DNA of 64,000 nt from Pachyseris speciosa (GCA_016490735.1 JAEMWC010001101.1:106001-170000), one strand, 5' to 3'; counted from the first letter of the stretch, positions 37,023 to 47,421 are shown. The notes: a model not told the origin generated them from the letters alone. Numbers and translations: made by a program.

Positions 37023-37512
37023 TCGCGGGCTCAAGTTTAGAGCTCATCGAGGTCAGCTGTTTTTTTAAATTGATCGCTGAACAGATACTGGTTTTTGATT
37101 GAATCGCAGGCTCAAGCCAGGTTAACTTAACCAAAACGAGACACCTAAACCCAAACGAGGCTTAATTTTGCGGCTCGTTATTTCACATTCAGTTGGTTTC
37201 TTCATTTTGACCAAAACAACTTCATCTTCTTCGAAGTCCTTTAATTCGCGTAAAAGGCATAAAAATCAAGAACTAGTTAACAGATACTCCGGAAGGTGAA
37301 TTTTCAAGTGATAAAAAGGAAGAGCAAGAGATTTGTCTCAAGAAACGCTTAAAACTTGGATCTACTTGCATAATCGACGCCCGGATTATGTGGTTGAACG
37401 CGGCATCTCGCAGCTCACCAAGAATGGTCACTTGACAGTTAACAGCGTTAAAAAAACTTTTGCCCTTATCTTATTAACACGTAATCGCAACGAGTCCTCG
37501 TAAAATTAAACA
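36702..37512. other. AT-rich region with an (AAT)n microsatellite
   Basis: A 39-bp AAT run lies at 36,983-37,021. No open frame or recognised repeat elsewhere in the interval. Confidence 0.6.
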
Positions 37513-37515
37513 TTA

Positions 37516-37938
37516 AGCTCAGGCTAAACGATCAAACACATCCAACATCGTGTTGGAAGAGCATGTTTGACCGTTTAGCCGCCTCTGTCAGCATTGTATT
37601 GAAATGGCTTTTCATGTTTGATCCAGATCAAACATTTTCATCCGACATTTCGCTCTACGAACAAATGTTTGATCGTTTAGCCAACCCAACCAAGAAAGTG
37701 CACAGTCAGTAAAAAGCAAACCAAATGAAGCACATAGCGTCAAAATGTCAGCGATAATACGCAAAAAACTTCCTGTGTACTCGCTTTATCTTGTGTTTGG
37801 TCAAACATTGTTTGCTAGCAGAGGTTTCTTGTCGGCAGAGACCTCTGCTAGCAGGGAAATTGTTTGTCGGCTAGTCACCAAACGTTATATTTGTCAAACA
37901 CAATGTTCAGGAAAATGTTTGATCGTTTAGCTGGGGCT
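37516..37938. mobile_element. PIF/Harbinger-like MITE with TTA target duplication
   Basis: Ends are AGCTCAGGCTAAACGATCAA and, on the other strand, AGCCCCAGCTAAACGATCAA: ~23-bp inverted repeats with few differences. Directly outside both ends is TTA (37,513-37,515 and 37,939-37,941), the 3-bp duplication of PIF/Harbinger elements. Extra internal copies of TGTTTGAYCGTTTAGCC occur at 37,567-37,583 and 37,665-37,681. A hairpin GCTAGCAGAGGT/ACCTCTGCTAGC sits near the right end. A 61-codon frame inside is not a gene. Confidence 0.6.
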
Positions 37939-37977
37939 TTAGTATTACTTGTGTTTTTTGCGAAGAGGACAATTTCA

Positions 37978-38017
<40 letters not shown>

Positions 38018-38059
38018 CTCGGCCCCATGCGATTACCTATCGAAACCATCGGTTTGTTT

Positions 38060-38700
38060 TCCTTTTCTCTCTTCTCCGACATTCAAGTTATGTCAAAATT
38101 GCTTAGCAATTTTTATTAACTTACTACGAAATATGTTTACTACTTGTCTAATTTCCGCACCTCCTCCAATGAAACCTACAAACCCACGCATCGCAATTTG
38201 TTTTCTTCCCATGTTTTGTTATTCTGTGGTTTGTGAATTGCGGTCAATTCCTGTTGACTCCTCTAAACGATCAGGTTTGTACTCTACGGACCGTTATGTC
38301 AAAATTTAAAATTGCTTTTTTTGAAACTTACTGTGAGATATCTTTTGCTACTTGTCTAATTTCTCCACCTTCGCCAATTTTTTTCGAAGAAACGTTCGCA
38401 TCCTACTCTGTTTCCTTGCAATGTTTTGTTGTTTTGTGGTTTTCGAACTATGGCCAATTCCTGTTGAGTGCTTTAAACTTATATTTTGTGCTTAGTGCAG
38501 TCAACAGAAATTGACGGCGGTTCAAAAACCTCAAAACATTACAAATAAACAATACACAACGCCTATGTTTATTCGAGTATTCTTAGAGAAGGTGAAGAAA
38601 GTAGACAAGTAAGCTTGTAGTAGGTTAGAAAAATTACTAAGCAATTTTGACACAAATTATTAATGTCCGTAGAAAAGAAAGAGGAGTACCAACCTAGCTG
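38060..38700. repeat. Direct plus inverted repeat cluster (foldback-like)
   Basis: Two diverged direct copies (about 38,088-38,270 and 38,293-38,490; shared TTATGTCAAAATT, TACTACTTGTCTAATTT/GCTACTTGTCTAATTT, CAATTCCTGTTGA) are followed by an inverted copy (about 38,500-38,690; CTAAGCAATTTTGACA, AGTAGACAAGTAAG). The layout suggests a decayed foldback transposon. A 93-codon frame in it is not recognisable. Confidence 0.5.
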
Positions 38701-39730
38701 ATAGTAGCCATGCGAAGTTGCTCAAAACCATTAAATAAAATAATAACCATGGAGCTCCGCTTTTAGGTTTGGCTAAATCTATATATTATTGGAGGTTGCT
38801 AATATTCAACTCACCATGAGCTCCGATCGCGGCATCGGTTACACCACGCACAAACATGGACTTCATAGTAAGTGAGCCGGTCTTTCATGGCTTTTTATGC
38901 TATTAGAACTACCACCAACCAAGCTGTTTTTATTTTTAACTACCGACCAACGCACTTCCGGAAATTCCAACATCCGGACTTTTTAATTATGTGCTGTCGT
39001 GTCCTGTAACTGATGTGAAACAACATGACAAACTAAAACATCTGTTAAATTCCTGCCACGCTTAAGTGAAATCCTGAGCTGCACCGTACACCCTCCATTT
39101 TACACCCTCCACTTCCCGGTCATTCCCGGCCCGACCGCCAGCTCCAGTGTGTAATTAATGGACTCGTGGCGCTCGCGCCGTTATCTTAGCTTTTTTCGGT
39201 GGAAAATCGGCCATGAAAAAATTAAATGAAACTGTGAAGCTGAAGACCGGTTACTGTGCGATTTTAACAACCATAAAATAGCTCAATTCAAGGTGAAAGA
39301 CGAGTTATATTGACAGATACACCAATTGACATAGCTCGTCTTCCGCCATGACTCGAACCAGACGTGGACACGCATGCGAAACGGTTATCACAAGAATGGA
39401 TACTAGTGATACTATGTAATATAACATATCTCAAAATTATCGTGGAACATTTGGTAACGTTTTTTATGGCAATAACCAACAACCTCAGTGTTAACCCGAA
39501 ACAACACTCGTTTAACCCTTTCAGACCCAATTTTTTTAAACTCTTTCTGCAATTTTTCGATAATTGAAAGGGGTCTAGATGTCCTATATGAAGGTCTCCC
39601 TTAAAACGTTTGCTGCTCTGGAATACCGAGAACTCAAGTTTTCCTGTGACGTCACCCATTTGAACCGTTGTTGTTTTGGTCGCGACCGTAACGAGTTGTT
39701 ATATTGGTAGGTACTCGGCTTACAAGTGTG
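38701..39730. other. Region without recognisable genes
   Basis: No supported gene. A 123-codon minus-strand frame at 39,288-39,659 and smaller frames exist, but I recognise no protein and the surrounding DNA is repeat-like. Confidence 0.5.
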
Positions 39731-40090
39731 TTTTCCAGCCATTTTTCACTGCAGAAGCTGCCAGGCTGGCATCATTAACCTGGGATGGAGAGTAGAGGCA
39801 AACCTCTGAACGAAGCTAGAGGTGAGAGATAATTTCACAACGACTGGGACGCCACAAGTAGTCGTGTCGAGTCAAGGCAGCTCCGAAGTTAAGTTCGTCT
39901 CTTTAGCCGTTCTGTGATGGATTCTTGGACCTAGCAAGGCAATTTTGGCGAGACTGAACTTGCAAAGAACACAACGCGTACCATATTTTGCCAGTAGGTC
40001 CGGATGGCTTGACACTTATAAAAAATCTACAAAATGAAGATGGAGGGACTTCCATTTCGCCGTGGTATCCAAATATCCCAGAATGCAATC
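39731..40090. repeat. Dispersed repeat, second copy of 9,042-9,420
   Basis: See 9,042-9,420: same anchors in the same order with strong divergence. Both copies end near TATCCCAGAAT. Confidence 0.55.
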
Positions 40091-40498
40091 CGGGCACCAA
40101 AGAGAAAAACAGAGGCTTTCAAAAGTTTCTCGAATCAAATGGCTGATGCTCGACTCGATGTAGGCATGAGAGGCAAAATTGCAGAGAGATGCTTAGTCAT
40201 GAGATCAGGGTTTGCCCTCATTAGAATATATTGTTTTCCAAAGTAGATTTTGAATTAAAGAATTTAAAGCATGTGTGTTTTTTAGCTTTGCTCCAGGGCG
40301 CAAAAAAACTGCCATTTTTGGTTTTGCTTGAAAACAAATAATGAAATGGAAGCCAGTGTATTGGCTCATAAAGCCTAAAACAGTTACTGGTTTACACTAT
40401 AAACAGACCATAATAATCAGGTCTAAATTTGAGAGCGTGGGCAACATTGAAAGCGGTACGCCTGTCTGTTGTCCGATATATCGGACACTGGGCGTTAA

Positions 40499-41198
40499 AG
40501 GGTGAGCCTTTCCTTGGGTATTTCCGAAGAAATCGAAGACGCGAAGATCACCACGGAAAAAACGAAGATCTCAAGATTGAAGCGAAGATCTGAAAATTGA
40601 CCAAAATTTGTGTGATCAAGTTGAACACTGAGGTATAAAACTGTGAAAACTCATAAACACTACAGAAAATATCTCTTATTTCTGAATTTTGGCATTTGAC
40701 CACATTTCACTGCGATTTTGATAATGGTGGCAACAGTGGTTTATAGTCGCTGTCGCGGAACCACATGATGCCATTACAAGGCTGAAAACGACAAAAATAG
40801 TCCACTGATAATGTAATCATTAATGACATTAATGACGTCAATGAGAACCCACTAACCAATGGATTCGATTTCATTCGTATCATGTGACCTCATGTTGGTC
40901 GTGTCCTGCATAATACAATTTATTCATGGCCTATTTCGACTTAGAAGTCAAGTATTCTCTATATACCATCAACTCAAAAGATACCGAAACGCCCTCTGTA
41001 AGGCCGTGGTGGTGTCGAACGTTATGTGATCAGGGAAGCTTGCAAGCTCTTAAGAAACGCTTAAAAGCTAAGGTAAGCATACCCCCTCGCTGACCAACAA
41101 CCCGAAAAACGAAGATCTTCCTAAAAAGAAAAACGAAGATTTGCAAAGAAATCGCGAAGAAAACGAAGACCGTGGGTACCCATAGAGAGGCTCAAGGG
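40499..41198. mobile_element. Candidate TTAA-flanked DNA transposon remnant
   Basis: TTAA occurs at 40,495-40,498 and 41,199-41,202. Reading inward, the left end is AGGGTGAGCCTTTCCTTGGG and the right end, on the opposite strand, CCCTTGAGCCTCTCTATGGG: imperfect inverted repeats. TTAA duplication is the hallmark of piggyBac-type elements. The interior holds many CGAAGAT-like words and no gene. Confidence 0.4.
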
Positions 41199-41572
41199 TT
41201 AAAGGCAGAGAAGAACTGCTGCGTTAGACACTGATCTCTAGTGATTTGGCCTAAGCGATGACTCGAAATGGTTAGCTTTGATGTATTGTTATGGTGACGA
41301 CACCATATAAATTTGTTAAAACTTGCCTCTCATCGTCAGCTACCAATCGTTGGTGTAGTGGATATGGATATCGTTGTGACACCTATAACCTATAACCCTT
41401 TGTATGCTCTTTTCAAAGATTCTTTCAACTTAGTGAAAATTTCGTGAGATCTTTTGGCACTTTATATTCGCAAAACTAAGTGTGTAACCTGACTTTGGAG
41501 TATTCTAGCGACGACCGATGTGAAACCCACTCTTTTGAGCATTTCATAAGAATGGGAGCCTCTAGACAAGAA

Positions 41573-41682
41573 AGTAGTATATGTGGCGTCTGACAAATAG
41601 CCCCTCACCGCCGCACCCTCGTCGCTTCGCTCCTCGGGATGCGGCGGTTCGGTTGTATTTGTCAGACGCCACATATACTACT
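41573..41682. mobile_element. 110-bp foldback at the left Polinton boundary
   Basis: 27-bp arms begin AGTAGTATATGTGGCGTCTG and end with the exact complement. Inner pairing CCGCCGCA/TGCGGCGG surrounds CCTCGTCGCTTCGCTCCTCG. The right arm is the outermost part of the Polinton's terminal repeat. The foldback has no counterpart beyond the right terminus. Confidence 0.7.
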
Positions 41683-41888
41683 ATGGCTAGTCAAACCCGC
41701 AACGTCAGACGCCGCATATACTACTAAGGTCACCCCGCACCATCGCGCGGGCAATTAGAGAGAGGCGGGTGCATGGTAACCAAGATGGAAAAAAAAACTG
41801 CAGAGAGGGCCAACCGTCAGCAACAGGGCGCGGGGTATTAGAGAAAGGGGGACGGGGGGTATCCACGACCCATCAGCAATGGGGAAAG
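41648..41888. repeat. Polinton left terminal inverted repeat
   Basis: Matches the complement of 63,392-63,643: TTCGGTTGTATTTGTCAGAC, CATATACTACTAAGG, GCGGGCAATTAGAGAGAGGC, GAGGGCCAACCGTCAGCAAC and CACGACCCATCAGCAATGGG, with a few substitutions and short gaps. Confidence 0.9.
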
Positions 41889-42134
41889 GCAGCGCAAAGA
41901 GAAGCATCCACAAAAAGCGATCCCACAAAATGCAGACCGTGCCGTGCCCCACCCAACAAACACCCAACCAAAAAAGCTGGCAAAAAAAGGACGAAATCAT
42001 GCGGTTGTACTCCTCACCCCATCCCCCCCGCCTTTGTGACGTGTGGTCCCCGATGAAGTGTGTTTTGAATGCCGCAGTTCTGAAGAAGGTGTTGTTTGTT
42101 CGAAAAATAATGTCCACCCCGCTTTCGGAGTGGA

Positions 42135-42697
42135 ATGGATGACTTCCCACCCCCGTCTCCCCATGAAGAGGAAAAACCCATTCAGGCTCTCTACTCGGCC
42201 CACGAAGATTTCAGTTCTGACCATTGTTTGAAATGCGCTGGCTGCAACGAGGACGATATCTGCCTCAGAACCGGGGCCCCGCCACCCTTTTGGGTTGGCA
42301 TGGATGATCCTACCGCTCGGGTCTGGGATGAATGATTTAGGGTTTGGGATGCAGCCGGAGTGGGTGATGTGGAGTAGGCACCGGCCTTTTGAAGAGAGGG
42401 GTGTATGGGGAGAGCGATGACGGAGTGGTTGAAACGACGCACCATGAGACACGCGTTGGTCGCGGAAATAGACAAGTGGTTGGAGTACAAAGAAAACAAG
42501 GATTCCATGGATTACAAGCCAATGTGCCACGTGCGCGCACTTGCCTCCATGGCAGTACATTCTGAAAACAAGGGAAACCCACTTCATTGACGATTGTGCA
42601 CTCATATCGTACAGGGTTCTCCATTCCCTGCCCCCGATGAAAAGGAGTGCATGAATCGGTGGCTGACCGACGAGGGATTTTATGACACGGTCCATTA
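42135..42697 (+). pseudogene. Polinton accessory gene fragments, Cys-containing
   Basis: Two short frames near the left end: 42,135-42,335 (66 codons, acidic start, 'HCLKCAGCNEDDIC' resembling a zinc-binding turn) and 42,405-42,590 (61 codons, 'MRHALVAEIDKWLEYKENK'), continuing after a frameshift to about 42,697. They precede the F-box-like gene on the same strand and may be one broken early gene or two. I do not recognise the family. Longer antisense frames here (up to 240 codons) look like shadows. Confidence 0.4.
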
Positions 42698-42718
42698 AAT
42701 ATCTTCGCTGAGATAGCA

Positions 42719-43366
42719 ATGAATCTCATGGAGGAGATTCGCGCTCTCCCCCCAGAGTTACGTGAGAGAATCTGCCGACACCATACCCAAAACCAGCTGA
42801 AAAAAGAAAAAGAACGGGCTGGGACTGGGTTCACAAAGAGCTTTTGGCTCCTTTGTGTCGGTTCGTGTTTCCAATTTTTTTCAACGAAGGTTGGTCTTTT
42901 GAAGAATAGTAACCCTTCATAGACGGACCTTCAAGAATGGGTCAGCCAACTCCCGCCAGAGTTGAAAGAAAAAATTCTCGATGAGGTCGTGCAGGCAAAA
43001 ATAAACGACAAAAAAAGAGCGGGTTGGGATGAAGTACATCGTGATTTATTTTTGTATTTTGAAGACGCCCCCTTTTGTGAAATCGAAAACTGTTACACTC
43101 ACATTACCAAATGTGGCAAATGTCACACCTGCGGGCGGAACGGGTGTTGTTGGGCCTGTTGGTTGAAAAACAGGCACCACGTGTTATGTCAGTGGTATGA
43201 AGTTGAGGATATTGAAGAAAAGTGGGTCATGGATAACGTGTACCCTTGGATACCGCACCAATGTTCGCACTGTGTTGGATGGTGGTGTCCCTTGCAGGTG
43301 AATTATGCGCCCCCGAAAAACCCTAGAGGAATATGTCAAAGAGGAGTTCCAACGAGTCGTAATTGA
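42719..43366 (+). pseudogene. F-box-like, Cys-rich Polinton accessory protein
   Basis: Starts at ATG 42,719 with 'MNLMEEIRALPPELRERI', then breaks. A second frame (42,935-43,366) begins with the related 'LPPELKEKILDEVVQAK' and continues into a Cys/His-rich part: 'CGKCHTCGRNGCCWACW' and 'HQCSHCVGWWCPL'. L-P-x-E-L-x-x-x-I is the core of F-box domains, and the cysteine pairs suggest zinc binding. If the F-box reading is right, the ancestral protein could have targeted host factors to ubiquitin ligases. That is inference; LPPEL is short and can arise by chance. Confidence 0.5.
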
Positions 43367-43389
43367 ACTTTCGAGAGCAAGATTAGAAA

Positions 43390-43765
43390 CCCTGGTTTGA
43401 GATTCCCAAACCAAGTTTCTCTTTTACATTAATCGCATTGCGGGCCAACGTGTGACCCCATTGTCTCTGTTTCCGTGGAATCGCATCAAGCGCTTTGACC
43501 ATTTTCGGTCAGCAACAAGCTTGCATTTTTTTTCGTCCTCGCCATACTTTTTTGCGCGGAAATTGCAACTGCCGTAATCAACGTCATGCTGCATGGCCAC
43601 CGTGTCGGTGGAGCCATCGGTTTCTGAAATACGTCCAAGATCTCACCCGTCTCATCTGATGGTTCAAGGGGTTGTAAGGTCTGGTGTAGTGGTGGCCGGG
43701 CAGGGTCCAAACCCCCTTTGGTGCCGGCAGTTTCCCAATCAATTTATGAACATCCACGCCCGTTC
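43390..43765 (-). pseudogene. Phospholipase A2-like (parvovirus VP1-type) Polinton gene
   Basis: The minus strand, across at least three frames, carries 'WTLPGHHYTRPYNPL' (calcium-loop region) and then 'TVAMQHDVDYGSCNF' with the catalytic HD pair, followed by 'KYGEDEKKCKLVADRK'. This is the pattern of viral PLA2-like domains (Y-x-G-P-x-N-x-L ... H-D-x-x-Y) found in parvovirus VP1 and cnidarian Polinton-type elements, where the enzyme is thought to help particles leave endosomes. The glycine of the calcium loop reads Arg here. Frameshifts near 43,710, 43,620 and 43,520 inactivate it. Confidence 0.7.
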
Positions 43766-44510
43766 CCCGTAATAGCTGCGCAGGGTTTTCTTGAGAACAT
43801 CTGTGAAACCGTGGTGTTGGGGGATGGCTTTGCCGAAAGCTTTCAAAAACTTTGTGTCAGTTGCGAACTTTGGGAACCAACACACCCTGCGAAACAAACC
43901 GGGATCAAACAGACTCCCAAGACCTCTCCCATAGCCCTTCCATTTTATCCACGAGCCGTAGCTGCGGGTGCCGCCCTGCCGCTTGTATTCCGCGTATTGG
44001 CGCTTGTATTCGGCCACCATTGCGCGCACTTCCTTCGCCGAAACCTCGGGACCTTTGAAAAGTTTGGGGCTGGAGATGACATTCCACAGTTTTTTGAAAT
44101 CGACGAAGGGAAAGGGGACAGGAATTCCTCGACTGTCGAGATCGGGTCTGTCGGTCTTGTAACGGATATTGGGGCCACCTTTGTGGAAAGTTGGTCCAAC
44201 AGCTCGCTGCCGACCTTTTCCAACACAGGAGTGGCCTTGCACACCCCGTAGTTGATGGCCTTTTTCTGGAGCTGTTTGTTGCGAAGTGCCTCAGAAGCGT
44301 AATAGCGGCCAGCCTGCACCCCCTTTTTCGCAAGATACGGAATCCCATGTTGCAAAGTTAAGTCGAGCGCAGTGCCCGCAAGGTCAGTCAAGGTCAGCAC
44401 CCTCTGCAAGAGAGGGCTCCGTCAGTTTCCCGGCAGAAATCCTGTTTTTGTTATACCGCAAACCGCACACTTGGCTTTCCCAATTTTCCGGTTGTGTTTG
44501 GTCATGACAA
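43766..44510 (-). pseudogene. Minor virion-type Polinton protein
   Basis: Frames 44,409-43,945 and 44,242-43,739 together give a protein with 'GIPYLAKKGVQAGRYY', 'QKKAINYGVCKATPVLEK' and 'ELLDQLSTK', then 'IRYKTDRPDLDSRGIP' after a frameshift near 44,185. A small cysteine motif 'KCAVCGITKTGFLPG' lies just upstream (44,500-44,425). These phrases recur in structural genes of coral and hydroid Polintons. Its position between protease and PLA2-like gene fits a virion role. The exact function is unknown to me. Confidence 0.55.
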
Positions 44511-44589
44511 CCCTTTCTGACCTAGTTACATTCGGTGTTTTGCGTTTGTCCCGCACGCAATACCAATCAGCCGTTGGCCAAGGTATATT

Positions 44590-45005
44590 CAGGAAATAAT
44601 TTTTCACAACCTGCTCGTTGTGATGTACGTCGTCAGAAAGCATTTTCAGAACGTTTTTGTAACTCGTGCCTCTGTTGCGTTCATTGAGGAAAAGGAGGCA
44701 GAAATACTCACACCTCACACTTCTGATCCACTGGATTTGGTTGTCATTGCGAAGAAAGGTTCCAACTTTCGCATTTCCTGCTCCCACTCGTTTGGGGAGG
44801 CAGACCGAAGGAGTCGAAATACTTCATGTCTTTGCCTTTCCAACAGCAAACCCAATGTGTGCCCAAACTTCCAAAATCGTCAAGGTTGATGATGCAGGGT
44901 GAATGGTGCAGGGGTTTGGCCTCGTTGCGGGAGAAGATGCCCTTGAGAGGGATGCCGAGATATTCGCACCAATTATTCAGGTCAACGTTGGAAAGGAGTA
45001 CGTCC
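44590..45005 (-). pseudogene. Adenain-type cysteine maturation protease
   Basis: Reads 'LSNVDLNNWCEYLGI' at the start, 'INLDDFGSLGTHWVCCW' with the catalytic His, and 'KYFDSFGLPP' with the catalytic acid. After a frameshift near 44,760 comes 'RCEYFCLLFLNERNRG', whose first Cys aligns with the adenovirus protease nucleophile (normally C-G-x-F-C). Such proteases cleave capsid and core precursors during virion maturation. The N-terminus is fused in frame to the upstream pVI/core-like protein, so the original start is lost. About 140 codons remain versus ~200 normally. Confidence 0.82.
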
Positions 45006-45074
45006 TCGAACTTCACTTTTTCCCCCGGTTGACCATCGGGCGTTTCCAATCCTCCCAATACCCCCCCTTTGCCC

Positions 45075-45735
45075 CTGGAGGGGGAAGGAGGGGGGAGGAG
45101 GGGCTGGAGGCAGACGAGGGGGTGCCGAGTGGCGCGACCGCACTTGGATCCCACTTCCCAACACCTTTTTGACAAGGTCAATGGCCAAAGGAATGCCGAG
45201 GGAGGACAGCATGCCAAGAAACCCCCGGTATTGCATGGCGCCGCCTCCACTGACCATGCCCTTGCCGACAAGAAATTTTTCAATTGTCTTTTTCTGGTCG
45301 GGGACAGCATTTGTGTGAGTTTGAAGAGCTGCACCTCCTGGGGGCCGAAACCCTTTCCGAAAATCTTTTTCAAAACCTTTTCCGCGCCGAAGCTGAGACC
45401 GGCCATTCCCAAAGCCTTGGCCGCAGGGGCGAGCAAAGGTCGGGCCAGACTGAGCGCCGTGGAAAAAAGGTTGCCGCCGCACTGTACGGTTTTGCTGATC
45501 TGCGTCTTGCTCATTTTCACATCAGCGCCGCGCTTTTCATTGGCGGCCTTTTTCATTCGGTTGATTTGGGTGGCAGTCAGGGGAGGTTATCACCATACCC
45601 AATTTGTTCAGGTTTGACGCGCAGAGTCACGGCTGCTTTCTCGGTGAAAGCCTTTCGGAGGCTTTTCTTTTGGCCGTCAGTCAGCGTAAGCTTGAACGGA
45701 TGATACGCCGTATTTTTCCATCCCAGGTTCAAGCC
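45075..45735 (-). pseudogene. pVI/core-like virion protein with hydrophobic helix
   Basis: Two frames (upstream of 45,580 and 45,556-45,080) form a basic N-terminus with 'LTLTDGQKKSLRKAF', 'LTATQINRMKKA' and 'VKMSKTQISKTVQ', then an Ala/Leu-rich amphipathic segment 'ALSLARPLLAPAAKALGM' and 'MLSPTRKRQLKNFL'. The T-D-G-Q-K...T-A-T-Q...K-S-K-T-Q-I pattern is common in Polinton/adintovirus proteins likened to adenovirus pVI or pX, which bind DNA or disrupt membranes. A one-base lesion near 45,575 and another near 45,270 break it. Confidence 0.6.
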
Positions 45736-47012
45736 ACAACCAGCTCATTTCCAATTTGTTTGATCATAAGTTCTTCCTCATTCAGGACAGCGGCGAAGAT
45801 GGTGTAATCCTGGGAGTTGGCGGCTTCATTCAACCGGTAATGCAAAACCAACTTCTTCGGGTCGCCCGCCATGCTGTCGGGGTCGCTCTGAGGTCGAAGT
45901 AGATGACAGGGTAAAGCTTTGAGTAGTTGGTCACATTCAGCTGAGTTCCTGTGTTGTAATCGTTTTACCTGTGTCTGTAGTTGATCAAATCGCGGCGGAT
46001 TCGGGTTTCATCGTCACCTTCATAATCCAATTCGGGGTAAAAGTTTGTCTCATAGTTGAGGCGGCAGGTGGCCAATTTTGCTGAGTTGTCTCCATCAAGG
46101 TTGAAGGTGTCAAAGGCGTAGGGGTTGAATCTCTGGTTGTTTTGTTTCCGCGTTTGTTGGAAGAAAACAAAGACGTGTTTGGCGTTTTTCACACCAGGGG
46201 AAATTTGCCATTGCCCACCAGCATCCCCGCGACCGGTGCTGGGGACCAATGTTTCTTGCAAGTAGCGCCATTGGGTTGCCTTCAGGAAATTTTCGTTGAC
46301 AAGCGTTTGTCCTGCTGGGGAAAGCTGAAGTTTTGGAACCCACAATTCAAATTTGGTGACAACAATTCGCCGCCCGGTGTCGTCACCTTGAAAAAGCATT
46401 TCAGCGTCATTCTGCAGCTCGACTTCGAACAAGAGTTGCATCGGGGGCAAGAGTTTGTCTCAAAGCTCTTCGAAAAACGAGTAGCGGTTGAGGGCGACAA
46501 TGGTTTTTGACTGTTGTGCCACCCTGCGAAAGAAGAGCGCGAGCTCGGATTCCTTGATTTGTTGCGTTGCCATCCGTCACAGTTGTGTTGTCGTTGTCGA
46601 GATACCAAAACTCGTCTTTTGCCACAGTTTTGGCATAATCGTCAGAATATTCAACCACGTTTTTGATGAAGATTACTTTGTGGATGTCGTTGGCCGCATA
46701 AACTGCGGATTTCACAGACAGGTTTTTGATCAGCGAGGAGCTGTTGATTGAGACCGACTGGGAGTCGGCAGGAACATTACCACCGTTCTCGAGAAGCTGG
46801 AATTTGTACTCAATGCGCAAATAGGCGTTGTACCAGTCACAGACAACGTCCCTGTCTTTCACTGAAAACTTCATTCCAGTTTTTGGGTTTTGTCGCTGGC
46901 CATTCGCCGGAAGTGTCAGCGGGGTTTCTAGATGGACCTGCTCATAATCCACCTTTTCGAGATAGCGCGGGGACCTGAACATTGCCGGTATATTGTTGGG
47001 GAAAAAATTCAA
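45736..47012 (-). pseudogene. Double-jelly-roll major capsid protein
   Basis: The N-terminal frame begins near 47,012 (a likely ATG is at 46,982, giving 'MFRSPRYLEKVDYEQ') and contains 'VHLETPLTLPANGQ' and 'VVCDWYNAYLRIEYKFQ'. After a frameshift near 46,495 the second frame (46,450-45,965) has 'MQLLFEVELQNDAEMLF', 'FELWVPKLQLSPAG' and 'FNLDGDNSAKLATCRLN'. The tail continues in a shifted frame to about 45,736. The layout matches Polinton hexon-like capsid proteins, which build the trimeric capsomers. It is the last gene left of the retrozyme insertion. Two or three lesions inactivate it. Confidence 0.82.
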
Positions 47013-47076
47013 AGTTGGTTGGCCAAAATGTGGCTCAGTTTTATCATCACACCTGATTCCCGGCCCGAGGTGGGCG

Positions 47077-47088
47077 TTTTTCGGGCGG
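47077..47088. repeat. 12-bp target-site duplication, left copy
   Basis: TTTTTCGGGCGG here and at 53,231-53,242 flank the retrozyme array. Joining the Polinton at this point restores a continuous region between the basic protein gene and the capsid gene, which supports a true insertion. Confidence 0.8.
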
Positions 47089-47150
47089 CACTAAGGCCAC
47101 GTGGTAGCGGGCATTACCCCTTAAATCTACCAAAGCAAAGATTGAGCCCA

Positions 47151-47216
47151 AGCATTAGCAGCCATGGACAGCTGTTCGGCCTTGTTAGGCCTCATCAGCA
47201 TGGCATAGCTAATGCT
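47151..47216 (-). ncRNA. Hammerhead ribozyme, mutated core (inverted copy)
   Basis: Complement of the plus-strand ribozymes: CTGATGA, stem II GGCC-TAACAA-GGCC, then GAAC instead of GAAAC. One adenosine of the invariant GAAA is missing, so this copy should not cleave. The monomer step to the next inverted copy is 255 bp because of this deletion. Confidence 0.8.
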
Positions 47217-47421
47217 CAGGCTCAAGTACCCACATATCCATAAAACAAGCAGTGAAAACGTAAAGCTTGTGGGATGTGGCTGGAGTGACAAGGATATACC
47301 TCACAAATTAATGTGATTTGGTAAGCTGAAGCCACTCAAAAGGCACTAAGGCCACGTGGTAGCGGGCATTACCCCTTAAATCTACCAAAGCAAAGATTGA
47401 GCCCAAGCATTAGCAGCCATG

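Noticed and set aside
39288..39659. 123-codon minus-strand frame as a host gene
   Set aside because: No recognisable domain, located in repeat-derived DNA; could not be supported.
41997..42834. 240- and 165-codon minus-strand frames at the left of the Polinton
   Set aside because: They lie antisense to the plus-strand Cys-rich gene and show no recognisable motif or sensible composition.
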